Below are positions 24,691-32,883 of a stretch of 64,000 bases of DNA, one piece after another; position 1 is the stretch's first letter; every line of letters begins with the position of its first letter. The notes beneath the pieces are model-generated. The model was not told the DNA's origin, made no database searches, and worked only from the letters and a program-made list of their open reading frames with translations. This DNA comes from Ottowia flava (GTDB taxonomy: Bacteria > Pseudomonadota > Gammaproteobacteria > Burkholderiales > Burkholderiaceae_C): assembly GCF_042680565.1 (NCBI RefSeq), contig NZ_JBHUEJ010000015.1, forward strand, positions 124,001-188,000, given 5' to 3'. Both the position numbers and the translations under genes were made by a program.

Positions 24691-25935
24691 TCACACCCGG
24701 CCGAAGGCCCAGCCGCTGGCCGCCTGCGTCCCCTCGACCTGGTCGATCAGGCGCAGCAACGGCGTCAACTCGCGGTAGCGCCCGGCCGTGTGGCGGATGT
24801 AGGCGACGAAGCGCGGCGCGTCGGCCAGGTATTTGGGCTTGCCGTCGCGCAGCGTCAGGCGGGCAAAGATGCCGGCCACTTTCAGGTGGCGCTGCAGCCC
24901 CATCCACTCCACGGCGCGCCAGAAGCTGCCGAAGTCGCTGTGCCAGTCCTCGAAATCCATCAAGCCGGCCTTGCGCGCGCGCTCCCAGTAGCGCACGGTG
25001 ATGTCGATCACGAATTCCTCGTCCCAGGTGAGGAAGGCGTCGCGCATGAGGCTGGCGATGTCGTAGGTCAGCGGGCCGTAGACGGCGTCCTGGAAATCCA
25101 GCACGCCTAACGCGACACCCTCAGCGGCGGCCCCTGCCGGCACACCCCCAGCGTTTGGGGGCACCGTCTCGCCGCCGCCCGGCCGCCCGAAGGCGGCGAG
25201 AGCCCCCTCGGGGGGCAGCGCAGCAGGCGAAGCCGCGTAGCGTGGGGGCACCATCAGATTCCTCGGCATGAAGTCGCGGTGCACGTACACGCTGGGCGCC
25301 GCCAGGTTGCGCGCGACGATCAGCTCAAAAGTCTTGTCCAGCGTCTCGCGCAGGGCGCCCTCGACGGCCACACCACGGTGCTGGCTCAGGTACCAGTCCG
25401 GGAACAGTGCCAGCTCGCGCCGCAACAGGGCTTCGTCGTACGGCGGCAGCACGCCGGGGCGGCTGGCCTGTTGCCAGGGCAGCAGCACATCCAATGCGGC
25501 TTCGTACAGCGGACGGGCGGCCTCGGGCGCGTCGGCGCTCACGTCCTCGATCATGGTGCGCGAGCCCAGGTCGGACAGCAGCATGAACCCATGGGCCTCA
25601 TCCCAGGCCAGCACCTCCGGCGCGTGCAGGCCGGCATCGCGCATCAACGCCGCCACCCGCACGAAGGGGGCGCTGTTTTCCTTGTCCGGCGGCGCATCCA
25701 TGACGATGCGGCTGCCACCGTCCAGCGTGTCCACGCGCAGGTAACGGCGAAAGCTGGCGTCGGCCGAGGCGATGCGCACGCTGTCCGGGCGCAAGCGCTG
25801 TGCGGCGGCCAGGCCCCCGAGCCACCCATCGAAGGCGGCATGGCGCTCGGCGTCCGACCAAGGCAGGGGCAACGGTGTGTCACGGGCTGTGACAGCGTCG
25901 GCAGCAGAAGGAATGTGAGGGGGCGCGGCGCTCAT
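24691..25935 (-). CDS. Aminoglycoside-phosphotransferase-fold kinase, AmgK-like, with internal insertion
   Basis: APH-family small-molecule kinase. The position next to lptD matches amgK, the MurNAc/GlcNAc anomeric kinase of peptidoglycan recycling in Pseudomonas. The catalytic loop HRDFMPRN (H219, D221, N226) and the metal-binding LDFQDAVYGP (D280) are intact. Between them lies an extra segment of about 45 residues (about 230-275) rich in Pro, Gly and Ala. It is encoded by a GC-rich repeat (25135-25258), and relatives join these motifs directly. The murU gene that normally follows amgK is missing here. The ATG overlaps the lptD ATG on the other strand. Confidence 0.82.
   Translation of the reverse strand: MSAAPPHIPSAADAVTARDTPLPLPWSDAERHAAFDGWLGGLAAAQRLRPDSVRIASADASFRRYLRVDTLDGGSRIVMDAPPDKENSAPFVRVAALMRDAGLHAPEVLAWDEAHGFMLLSDLGSRTMIEDVSADAPEAARPLYEAALDVLLPWQQASRPGVLPPYDEALLRRELALFPDWYLSQHRGVAVEGALRETLDKTFELIVARNLAAPSVYVHRDFMPRNLMVPPRYAASPAALPPEGALAAFGRPGGGETVPPNAGGVPAGAAAEGVALGVLDFQDAVYGPLTYDIASLMRDAFLTWDEEFVIDITVRYWERARKAGLMDFEDWHSDFGSFWRAVEWMGLQRHLKVAGIFARLTLRDGKPKYLADAPRFVAYIRHTAGRYRELTPLLRLIDQVEGTQAASGWAFGRV
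25135..25258 (-). repeat. GC-rich palindromic repeat inside the AmgK-like gene
   Basis: Contains nested inverted repeats GCCCCCCGAGGGGGC and CGCCGCC...GGCGGCG, and CCCCCA...TGGGGG blocks. It resembles the GC-rich repeats of Comamonadaceae intergenic DNA but is not alignable over its full length to R1-R3. It is read in frame without a stop. Confidence 0.6.
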
Positions 25936-28411
25936 GGATAATCGATTCTACAAACCGCGTCCCCTCGGGGCATGCCCGTTTCGACATTCCGCAGTGCAGG
26001 TACCCCCGCTTCTCTCCAACCGCCCTCCCGCACGTCCTCTCGCCCGACCGTCCGGTCTGCGGCCAGTGGCCGCGGGCGTGCTGGCCCTGCTGGCCAGTGC
26101 GGCGCTGGCTCAACCCAGCCCGACCGATCCCGCTCACACGCCCGCGTCGGACGCGCCGCTCACCCTGCACGCCAGCCCGATGCTTTCCGAATCCGTGCCC
26201 GAACGCAGCGGTCAGGCCAGCATCATCTATGGCGAACACATCAGTGGCCGGCCCGACCTGGAAACCGTGATCGAAGGCGACGCCGAGTTGCGCCAGCCCG
26301 GCTTCGTGCTGCGCAGCAACCGTCTGACCTACGACCAGACCACCGACGTGGTCACCGCCAACGGCGATGTGCGCATCAACTCGCGCGGTGACCGCTTCAC
26401 CGGCGTCGAGGGGCAAATCCAGGTCGATGCGTTCGAAGGCTTCGTGCTGCAACCGACCTACCAGTTGCTGGCCAACGGTGGCCACGGTCAGGGCGAGAGG
26501 CTGGAACTGCTCGACCGTGACCGCGCCACGGTGCTGTCGGCCGACTACACCACCTGCCGGCGCGGCGGCCCGGACTGGATGCCCGACTGGATCCTGCGTG
26601 CCAACCGGCTCGAGCTGGACCAGGAAGACCAGGTCGGCCGCGCGGAAGGCGCGGTGCTGGAGTTCAAGGGCCAGCCCATCCTGCCGCTGCCCTCCATGAG
26701 CTTCCCGCTCAGCGACCAGCGCAAATCCGGCTGGCTGCCCGCCACCGTGGGGCTGGACAACAAGAGCGGCCTGAACCTGACGCTGCCCTACTACTGGAAC
26801 ATCGCGCCCAACCGCGACGCCACCATCACGCCCGATGTCATGCTGCGCCGCGGCGTCGACGTGGGCGGCGAGTTCCGCTACCTCGAGAACAACTACAGCG
26901 GCATCGTCAATGCGCACTACATGCCCAACGACAAGCTGCGCGACCGTGACCGCTGGGGTTACTTCGTGCGCCACAACGGGCTGTACGACACCGGCATCTC
27001 GCCGATCGGTGGCGTCGGCCTGGGCCTGAGCCTCAACCGGGTGAGCGACAACAACCACTGGCGCGACTTCACGCGCAAGGGCCTGTCGCTGACCACCCGC
27101 CTGCTGGCCAACGACGGCAGCCTGAGCTGGTCCAAGGGCGACTTTGCCTTGAGTGCGCGGGCACTGAAGTGGCAGACGCTGCAGGACGTGACCGCGCCCA
27201 TCGTCCCGCCCTACGATCGCCTGCCGCAGCTGACCGGCCGCTGGGCCAAGGTCAACGACCGCGGCTTCGACTATTCGGTCGAGGCGGACTACACCCGCTT
27301 TCGGGCCGACCGCCTGCTGACCAATCAGCCCAACGCCGACCGCAGCTACCTGTGGGGCCAGCTGTCGCGCCCGTTCCTGCGTTCCTGGGGCTTCTTCACG
27401 CCCAAGGTGCAACTCCATTCGGCACACTACAAGTTTGATGGTGGTCTGGTCGGCGGCGCCAACTCGGCCAGTCGCACCGTGCCCACGGTGAGCCTGGACG
27501 GCGGCCTGGTGTTCGAGCGCGACGCAAGCTATTTCGGCCGCGCCTTCCGCCAGACGCTGGAGCCGCGGCTGATGTACGTGTACACGCCCTACCGCAACCA
27601 GAATCTGATCCCGAATTACGACACCGGGCCGTACGACTTCAACTTCGCGACCATCTGGTCGGAAAACGCCTTCGCCGGCCATGACCGGGTGGTCGACAAC
27701 AACCTGGTCACGGCCGGACTGACCACGCGCCTGCTCGACCCCGAAACCGGTGCCGAAGCGATCCGCCTGGGCGTAGCCCAGCGCTACCGCTTCTCGCCCC
27801 AGCAGGTCGTGCTGCCGGGCGGCAAACCGTATGCGCGCGGCCTGTCCGACCTGATGCTGGGCGCCTCGATCAACTGGAACCCCCAGTGGTCGTTCGACAC
27901 GGTCGTTCAGTACAACCCCGACACGCACCGCAGCACGCGCACCACCGTGCATGCCCGCTATTCGCCGGGTAAGTTCCGCACCCTGAGCGTGGCCTACCGC
28001 AACCAGCGCGACCTGCTGAGCGAATCGGTGGACGTGGGCTGGCAATGGCCGCTGGGCGATCTGGTTGGCCGGCGCGGCGAACTTGGCACCACCACGTCCG
28101 GTGGCGGCGGCAGCTGCAACGGGCGCTGGTATGGCGTTGGCCGCCTCAACTACAGCCTGCGCGACAAGAAACTGGTGGACGCCGTGGTCGGCCTCGAGTA
28201 CGACGCAGGCTGCTGGATTGGCCGGATCGTCTTCGAGAAGCTCACCAGTTCGGTCACCTCGTCCACCAAGCGCATCATGTTCCAGCTGGAATTCGTCGGG
28301 CTGTCCAGACTGGGCACCAACCCGCTGCGCTCGCTGCGCAACAACATCCCGGGCTATCAGTACCTGCGCCAGGAAACCTCCACCCCGAGCCGGTTCACCG
28401 CCTATGACTAA
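25934..28411 (+). CDS. lptD: LPS-assembly protein LptD
   Basis: Outer-membrane beta-barrel that inserts LPS into the outer leaflet with LptE. Signal peptide near residues 40-60 (GVLALLASAALAQ), LptA-like jellyroll (about 95-240) and a large barrel (about 290-800). Cysteines C208, C728 and C760 could form the N- to C-terminal disulfide needed for maturation. The start is doubtful: ATG 25934 lies on a GATAAT -10-like box (25937-25942) and overlaps the divergent kinase ATG. GTG at 25994 is a good alternative. It overlaps surA by 8 bp. Confidence 0.94.
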   Translation: MDNRFYKPRPLGACPFRHSAVQVPPLLSNRPPARPLARPSGLRPVAAGVLALLASAALAQPSPTDPAHTPASDAPLTLHASPMLSESVPERSGQASIIYGEHISGRPDLETVIEGDAELRQPGFVLRSNRLTYDQTTDVVTANGDVRINSRGDRFTGVEGQIQVDAFEGFVLQPTYQLLANGGHGQGERLELLDRDRATVLSADYTTCRRGGPDWMPDWILRANRLELDQEDQVGRAEGAVLEFKGQPILPLPSMSFPLSDQRKSGWLPATVGLDNKSGLNLTLPYYWNIAPNRDATITPDVMLRRGVDVGGEFRYLENNYSGIVNAHYMPNDKLRDRDRWGYFVRHNGLYDTGISPIGGVGLGLSLNRVSDNNHWRDFTRKGLSLTTRLLANDGSLSWSKGDFALSARALKWQTLQDVTAPIVPPYDRLPQLTGRWAKVNDRGFDYSVEADYTRFRADRLLTNQPNADRSYLWGQLSRPFLRSWGFFTPKVQLHSAHYKFDGGLVGGANSASRTVPTVSLDGGLVFERDASYFGRAFRQTLEPRLMYVYTPYRNQNLIPNYDTGPYDFNFATIWSENAFAGHDRVVDNNLVTAGLTTRLLDPETGAEAIRLGVAQRYRFSPQQVVLPGGKPYARGLSDLMLGASINWNPQWSFDTVVQYNPDTHRSTRTTVHARYSPGKFRTLSVAYRNQRDLLSESVDVGWQWPLGDLVGRRGELGTTTSGGGGSCNGRWYGVGRLNYSLRDKKLVDAVVGLEYDAGCWIGRIVFEKLTSSVTSSTKRIMFQLEFVGLSRLGTNPLRSLRNNIPGYQYLRQETSTPSRFTAYD

Positions 28412-29969
28412 GACCTCCCGCTCTTTCCGCCTTCAGCGCCTCGCGGCACGGGCCACGCTGCCGCTGCTCTGTGCCGCGCTGGCGATTCCCGCGCATGCCC
28501 AGTCGACTGACTCGGCAAGCAGCAACAAGGGCAAGACCCAGCGCGCGGCGCCGAAGGCCGCTGCCAAGCCCGCGCCCAAGCGGGCGGCCAAGCCAGCCGC
28601 CAAAGCCGCGAAGAAGCCCGCCACAAGCAAGCCCGCTGTAACGCCTGCCAAGCCCGCACCCGCCGCCAGCAGCCCTGCCGCGGCTGGGGCGACGCCCGCA
28701 GCAGCCGCAGCCACAACCAGCGCCGCCCCGCGCGAAGCCGACTACATCGTCGCCGTGGTCAACAGCGAGCCCGTCACCAACAACGAGGTCCGAGCACGTG
28801 CCGCGCGCGCCGCACAACAGCTGAGCGAACGCGGCGTTCCCACGCCGCCAACCGCCGACTTGCGCAAGGAAGTGTTGGAGCGCCTGATCTCCGAGCGCGC
28901 CCAGTTGCAGTACGCGCGCGAGACCGGCATCAAGGTGGACGACGCAGCACTGGAGCAGGCCGAACTGGCCATCGCCCGCCAGAATGAACTGAAAAGCATC
29001 GACGAACTGCACCGCCAGGTGCAGCAGCAGATGGGCATCACGGTAAAGGATTTCCGTGACGACATACGCAACCAGGTCACGCTGGCGCGTCTGCGCGAGC
29101 GCGAGGTCGAACCCAAGCTCAAGGTCACCGACTCCGAGGTCGACGCCTTCATCCGCGAGCAGACCGGCGTGCGCGCGCCAGGTCAGGACATCAACCTGGC
29201 GATGATCCTGGTGGCCGTGCCCGAAGGCGCGAATGCTGCCGAGCGCACCAAGCTGCAGCAGCGAGCCGACGACGTGGCGCGCCGCGCCAAAGCGGGCGAG
29301 GACTTCGCCAAGCTGGCCACCGAGTTCTCCGACGCCAACAACCGCGGCCGCGACGGTGGCGTGCTGGGCCTGCGCTCGGCCGACAAGTACCCTGAGCTGT
29401 TCGTGCGCGCCACGCAGCGTTCGCGCATCGGCGACATCGTCGGTCCGCTGAAGTCGGACGCCGGCTTTCACGTGATCAAGGTGCTTGAGCGCAAGCGCAA
29501 CAACGATCTGCCCGAAGTGCGGATCCCGCAGACGCACGCACATCACATCCTGCTCAAGGTGGGCGCGAACCAGAGCGAGCGGGTCGCGCGCGACCGTGCC
29601 GCCGACATGCGCCGCCGCATCCTGGCCAAGCAGGCCGACTTCGAAACCGTGGCGCGTGAAAACTCGCAGGACGAAAGCGCGGCCGAAGGGGGCGATCTGG
29701 GCTGGGTCAGCCCCGGCCAGTTCGTGCCCGAGTTTGAGCAGGCGATGAACAACCTGGACCCAGGGCAGATCAGCCCACCGATCGTCACCCGCTTTGGCGT
29801 GCACCTGATCCGCGTGGACGAACGCACCGAGCGCACGCTCTCGTCGGACGAGCAGCGCCAGTTGGCACGCAACATGCTGCGCGAGAAAAAGGCGCAGGAA
29901 TCGTTCGACACCTGGGCTCGTGAAGTGCGCGGCCGGGCGTATGTGGAATACCGCGACCCGCCACGGTGA
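28404..29969 (+). CDS. surA: Periplasmic chaperone/peptidyl-prolyl isomerase SurA with Ala/Lys/Pro-rich insert
   Basis: Chaperone for outer-membrane proteins including LptD. 521 residues against about 430 usual. Signal peptide at about 1-34, ending IPAHAQS. Then comes an Ala/Lys/Pro-rich low-complexity segment (about 39-111) resembling histone H1 tails. The SurA N-terminal domain follows, with two parvulin domains at about 260-365 and 376-475 and the C-terminal helix. ATG 28404 overlaps the lptD stop (28409-28411). The frame running further upstream lies inside lptD and is not coding. In many relatives pdxA and rsmA follow, but here repeat R2 replaces pdxA. Confidence 0.95.
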   Translation: MTKTSRSFRLQRLAARATLPLLCAALAIPAHAQSTDSASSNKGKTQRAAPKAAAKPAPKRAAKPAAKAAKKPATSKPAVTPAKPAPAASSPAAAGATPAAAAATTSAAPREADYIVAVVNSEPVTNNEVRARAARAAQQLSERGVPTPPTADLRKEVLERLISERAQLQYARETGIKVDDAALEQAELAIARQNELKSIDELHRQVQQQMGITVKDFRDDIRNQVTLARLREREVEPKLKVTDSEVDAFIREQTGVRAPGQDINLAMILVAVPEGANAAERTKLQQRADDVARRAKAGEDFAKLATEFSDANNRGRDGGVLGLRSADKYPELFVRATQRSRIGDIVGPLKSDAGFHVIKVLERKRNNDLPEVRIPQTHAHHILLKVGANQSERVARDRAADMRRRILAKQADFETVARENSQDESAAEGGDLGWVSPGQFVPEFEQAMNNLDPGQISPPIVTRFGVHLIRVDERTERTLSSDEQRQLARNMLREKKAQESFDTWAREVRGRAYVEYRDPPR

Positions 29970-29978
29970 TCCAGGAAC

Positions 29979-30110
29979 ACCCCCCTGAGCGGCTGCGCCG
30001 CTTCCCCCCGCTCTCTGCGCGCTGCGCGCTTCGGGCAGAGGGACAACGCCAGTGCGCGGCGCAGGTCCGCGCACGGCGTTCGCTGGTGCGGCCTGCTCCG
30101 CGGTCGCCGG
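29979..30110 (+). repeat. GC-rich hairpin repeat R2 (surA-rsmA gap)
   Basis: Starts CACCCCCCTGAG. The long hairpin is ACGCC, bulged A, GTGCGCGG, loop CGCAGGT, CCGCGCAC, GGCGT. Compared with R1, paired positions differ on both sides while pairing is kept. It is in the same orientation as the operon and accounts for most of the 229-bp gap. Confidence 0.8.
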
Positions 30111-30198
30111 CTCGGTGGAATGCCACACGGTGCCGGGCTTTTGCGAGCCCCTGGCAGCCACACGGATTGATCGGCGGCGTCACCGGCTCGCCCGCGCC

Positions 30199-30969
30199 AT
30201 GAAACACATCGCGCGCAAGCGTTTCGGCCAGCACTTCCTGTCTGACCCGGCGATCATCGACGCGATCGTGCGCGCGATCGATCCGCGGCCGGGGGACGCG
30301 ATGGTGGAAATCGGCCCCGGTCTGGCGGCGCTGACGCAGCCGCTGGTGGAGCGCCTGGGCGCGCTGACGGTGATCGAGCTGGACCGCGATCTGGCGGCGC
30401 GGTTGCGCGCGCACCCGCAGCTGCGCGTGATCGAATCTGACGTGCTAAAAGTGGATTTCGCCCAAGTCCAGCCAGCGCAGCCAGCTACGAAATTAAGAGT
30501 CGTCGGCAACCTGCCCTACAACATCTCCACGCCCATCCTGTTCCACCTGCTGCCCTTTGCCGGGCTGGTGCAGGACCAGCACTTTATGCTGCAAAAGGAA
30601 GTGATCGACCGCATGGTGGCCACGCCGTCGACGTCGGACTACAGCCGCCTGTCGGTCATGCTGCAGTGGCGCTACGCGATGGAGAACGTGCTGTTCGTGC
30701 CGCCCGAAGCGTTCGATCCGCCGCCCAAGGTCGATTCGGCCGTGGTGCGAATGCTGCCGCGCGACCATTTCGAAGCGCTCGACGTTGACGCCTTCTCGCA
30801 ACTCGTGCAGACCGCCTTCAGCCAGCGCCGCAAGCTGCTGCGCCACTCGCTCGGCAAATGGCTGGACGCGCGCGGGTTTGCCGGCCACTTTGACGTGCAG
30901 CGCCGTGCCGAAGAGGTGCCGGTGGGCGAATACATCTCACTGGCGCAGGCGCTGCAGGGCGGCGCCTGA
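30199..30969 (+). CDS. rsmA: 16S rRNA (adenine(1518)-N6/adenine(1519)-N6)-dimethyltransferase
   Basis: KsgA/RsmA dimethylates two adenines near the 3' end of 16S rRNA. 256 residues. It starts MKHIARKRFGQHFLSDP, with SAM motif VEIGPGLAALT and catalytic NLPYNIST. ATG 30199 is the family start. The frame upstream to 30052 lies in repeat R2. Residues about 82-101, just before NLPY, are encoded by a copy of the short dispersed element, which seems to have replaced a surface loop of similar length. Confidence 0.96.
   Translation: MKHIARKRFGQHFLSDPAIIDAIVRAIDPRPGDAMVEIGPGLAALTQPLVERLGALTVIELDRDLAARLRAHPQLRVIESDVLKVDFAQVQPAQPATKLRVVGNLPYNISTPILFHLLPFAGLVQDQHFMLQKEVIDRMVATPSTSDYSRLSVMLQWRYAMENVLFVPPEAFDPPPKVDSAVVRMLPRDHFEALDVDAFSQLVQTAFSQRRKLLRHSLGKWLDARGFAGHFDVQRRAEEVPVGEYISLAQALQGGA
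30444..30499 (+). repeat. Dispersed element, degenerate copy inside rsmA
   Basis: Carries CAGCGCAGCCAGCTACGAAA, close to the core of the intergenic copy at 22436. The flanks are more diverged. It is in frame. Confidence 0.5.
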
Positions 30970-31000
30970 GCGCGCCGCGCGGGTCTGCCGCGCACTGCCG

Positions 31001-31064
31001 AATACTATCTTTTTGCTAGCTGGCCGCGCAGATTGCCGTAGGGCCGACGGCCGAAAAGGCATTG
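31001..31064 (-). repeat. Dispersed element copy between rsmA and enoyl-CoA hydratase gene
   Basis: Minus strand: GCCGTCGGCCCTACGGC, AATCTGCGCGGCCAGCTAG, then AGATAG. Located in the 141-bp gap of two convergent genes. Confidence 0.75.
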
Positions 31065-31110
31065 CATCGCCAGCCAGCATGGTGACGCGCCAACGCGGCG
31101 CGCCTGTCCC

Positions 31111-31875
31111 TCAGCACTGGCTGAAATCGGGCTTTCTTTTCTGCATGAACGCCGTCATCGCTTCGCGCGCGGCGGGCTCACCCAGCATGCGGCGGAAGTG
31201 GGCGCCTTCTTCGTCCATGCGCTCAATCACGGCCTGCTGCTGACCGCCCTTCATCAACTGCTTGGTCGTGATCAGGCTGCTGAGCGGCTTGGCGGCGAGC
31301 TTCAGCGCCTGCTCACGTGCGAAGCGGTTGCACTCGCTGGGCGGCAGCACGCGGTTGACCAGGCCGACCTCTAGCGCAGCTTCGGCCATGAAGGGCTCAC
31401 CCAGCAGCAGCGCTTCGGCCGCGCGGTGGTAGCCGAACATCTGAGGCACCAGCAGGCTGGACGCGGCTTCCGGGCACAGGCCGAGGTTGACGAAGGGCAT
31501 GGAGAACGCGGCGTTGTCGCCCGCGTAGACCAGGTCGCAATGGAACAGCATGGTGGTGCCCACGCCCACCGCCGGGCCGCACACGGCGGCCACCAGCGGT
31601 TTGGGCAGCGTGGCGATGGCGCGCAGGAAGCGGAACACCGGCGAATCCGTGCCGGCCGGCGTGTTCTTCAGGAAATCCTCCAGGTCGTTGCCGGCCGAGA
31701 ACACGGTCTCGTGCCCCTGGACCAGCACCACGCGCACCGCGTCGTGGGTGGCTGCACCTTCGATGGCGGTGGCCAGCGCGTCGTACATGGCGACGTGGAT
31801 AGAGTTCTTGCGCTCGACGCGGTTGAAGGTGAGCGTGAGCACGCCGGCTTCTTGGTGAATGAGGATGTCGGACAT
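31111..31875 (-). CDS. Enoyl-CoA hydratase/isomerase (crotonase) family protein
   Basis: 254-residue crotonase, probably hydrating enoyl-CoA or isomerising double bonds in fatty-acid breakdown. Oxyanion-hole segments are VFSAGNDLEDF and CGPAVGVGTTMLFHCDLVYA. The usual second catalytic glutamate region reads NLGLCPEAAS, retaining a Glu. It is last of a leftward run of acyl-CoA genes, 105 bp after the thioesterase gene with a repeat copy between. Exact chain-length or isomer specificity cannot be read. Confidence 0.87.
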   Translation of the reverse strand: MSDILIHQEAGVLTLTFNRVERKNSIHVAMYDALATAIEGAATHDAVRVVLVQGHETVFSAGNDLEDFLKNTPAGTDSPVFRFLRAIATLPKPLVAAVCGPAVGVGTTMLFHCDLVYAGDNAAFSMPFVNLGLCPEAASSLLVPQMFGYHRAAEALLLGEPFMAEAALEVGLVNRVLPPSECNRFAREQALKLAAKPLSSLITTKQLMKGGQQQAVIERMDEEGAHFRRMLGEPAAREAMTAFMQKRKPDFSQC

Positions 31876-31910
31876 ACGAATTGCGTGGGTTGGGGTGAAC
31901 GGAAAAAAAT

Positions 31911-31975
31911 ATTGCGCTACAAATTACGGAGCTGCCCGCGCAATCCCATCTAGGGCCACAGGCAATTTTGGCTTG
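31911..31975 (-). repeat. Dispersed element copy between thioesterase and hydratase genes
   Basis: Minus strand: AAAATTGCCTGTGGCCCTAG, GATTGCGCGGGCAGCTCC. It occupies most of the 105-bp intergenic gap. Confidence 0.7.
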
Positions 31976-31980
31976 AAGCC

Positions 31981-32847
31981 CTATTCCTTGTAATAGACGA
32001 TTTGCTGCGTCGTGACCAGCAGCTCGCCGGTCTGGCTCCACAGCTGGCCGGTCTGGTCGAAGAAGCCGTTGGCAAACACCTGGCCCGCGGCCTGGCCCAA
32101 CAGAAAACCGTCGCCCACCGCGGCCAGCGTGGCGGCGTCGACGTGGAAGTACGCGGTCATCGACACGGTGCCGATCGGCGTCTGCACGGCACGGCGGCGC
32201 CACACGCGCGGAAAGAAGACGTCGGAAAACGCGGCCAGGCTGGCAAAGTCGAGCGGGCGCGGCGGCTCGTCGCGCACCCACATGCGCGTCAGGCTCGGGG
32301 TCTCGCTGCCGTCCCATTCGGTCGGCATGGGGCCGACCAGCGGGCGCATGTTGTAGCGCTCGATCCAGCGGACCCACCCGCGCACCTCTGCTCGCGCGAC
32401 CTCGTCCGGTGCAGCCACCTCGGGCATGGGGGTGTCGTTGACGCTCCAGGTGCTGCGGCGCACGGCGGTGACGGCAGTGGCGGTCAGCACGGTGTGTTCG
32501 GCGCCCTGCGCGTCGGCCTGCGTCATGCGCAGCGTCCAGTGCTGGGTCGAACGGTTGGTGCGCGCCGGTTGCGCCCAGATGTGAAAGGGCGCGTCGGCCA
32601 CGGCCGCCGCGAAGTTGACGGTGAAGGCGATGGGGTCGCCCAGGCGCTGTGGGTGCAGCAGCACGGCCTGCAGCATCTGCGCGGCCGACACACCGCCAAA
32701 CGGGCCGACCATGTTGGCGTAGGCCGGGTGTGCGGCGCCGTCAAAACGCAGCGCGCCATCGGCCGCCGGGCCATCCGCCTGCGGCACCAGTGCCAGCGCC
32801 TCGTCAAGCGGATGAAGGGAGGTGGAAGAAGCGTCGCTGCGGCTCAT
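31981..32847 (-). CDS. Acyl-CoA thioesterase family protein (double hotdog)
   Basis: 288 residues resembling TesB-like acyl-CoA thioesterases. The N-terminal hotdog contains YANMVGPFGGVSAAQMLQAV, and a second hotdog covers the C-terminal half. It would hydrolyse acyl-CoA to free acid plus CoA, perhaps preventing CoA trapping during beta-oxidation. It lies between the alpha/beta hydrolase and the crotonase gene, all leftward. The substrate is unknown. Confidence 0.82.
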   Translation of the reverse strand: MSRSDASSTSLHPLDEALALVPQADGPAADGALRFDGAAHPAYANMVGPFGGVSAAQMLQAVLLHPQRLGDPIAFTVNFAAAVADAPFHIWAQPARTNRSTQHWTLRMTQADAQGAEHTVLTATAVTAVRRSTWSVNDTPMPEVAAPDEVARAEVRGWVRWIERYNMRPLVGPMPTEWDGSETPSLTRMWVRDEPPRPLDFASLAAFSDVFFPRVWRRRAVQTPIGTVSMTAYFHVDAATLAAVGDGFLLGQAAGQVFANGFFDQTGQLWSQTGELLVTTQQIVYYKE

Positions 32848-32883
32848 GGCAAGAAGGGCGGTCAGTTCGTCAAGACAGCAAAA

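Noticed and set aside
25880..28045. 721-codon open frame antisense to lptD
   Set aside because: Same cause: antisense of a real gene with repetitive Gln/Val/His composition.
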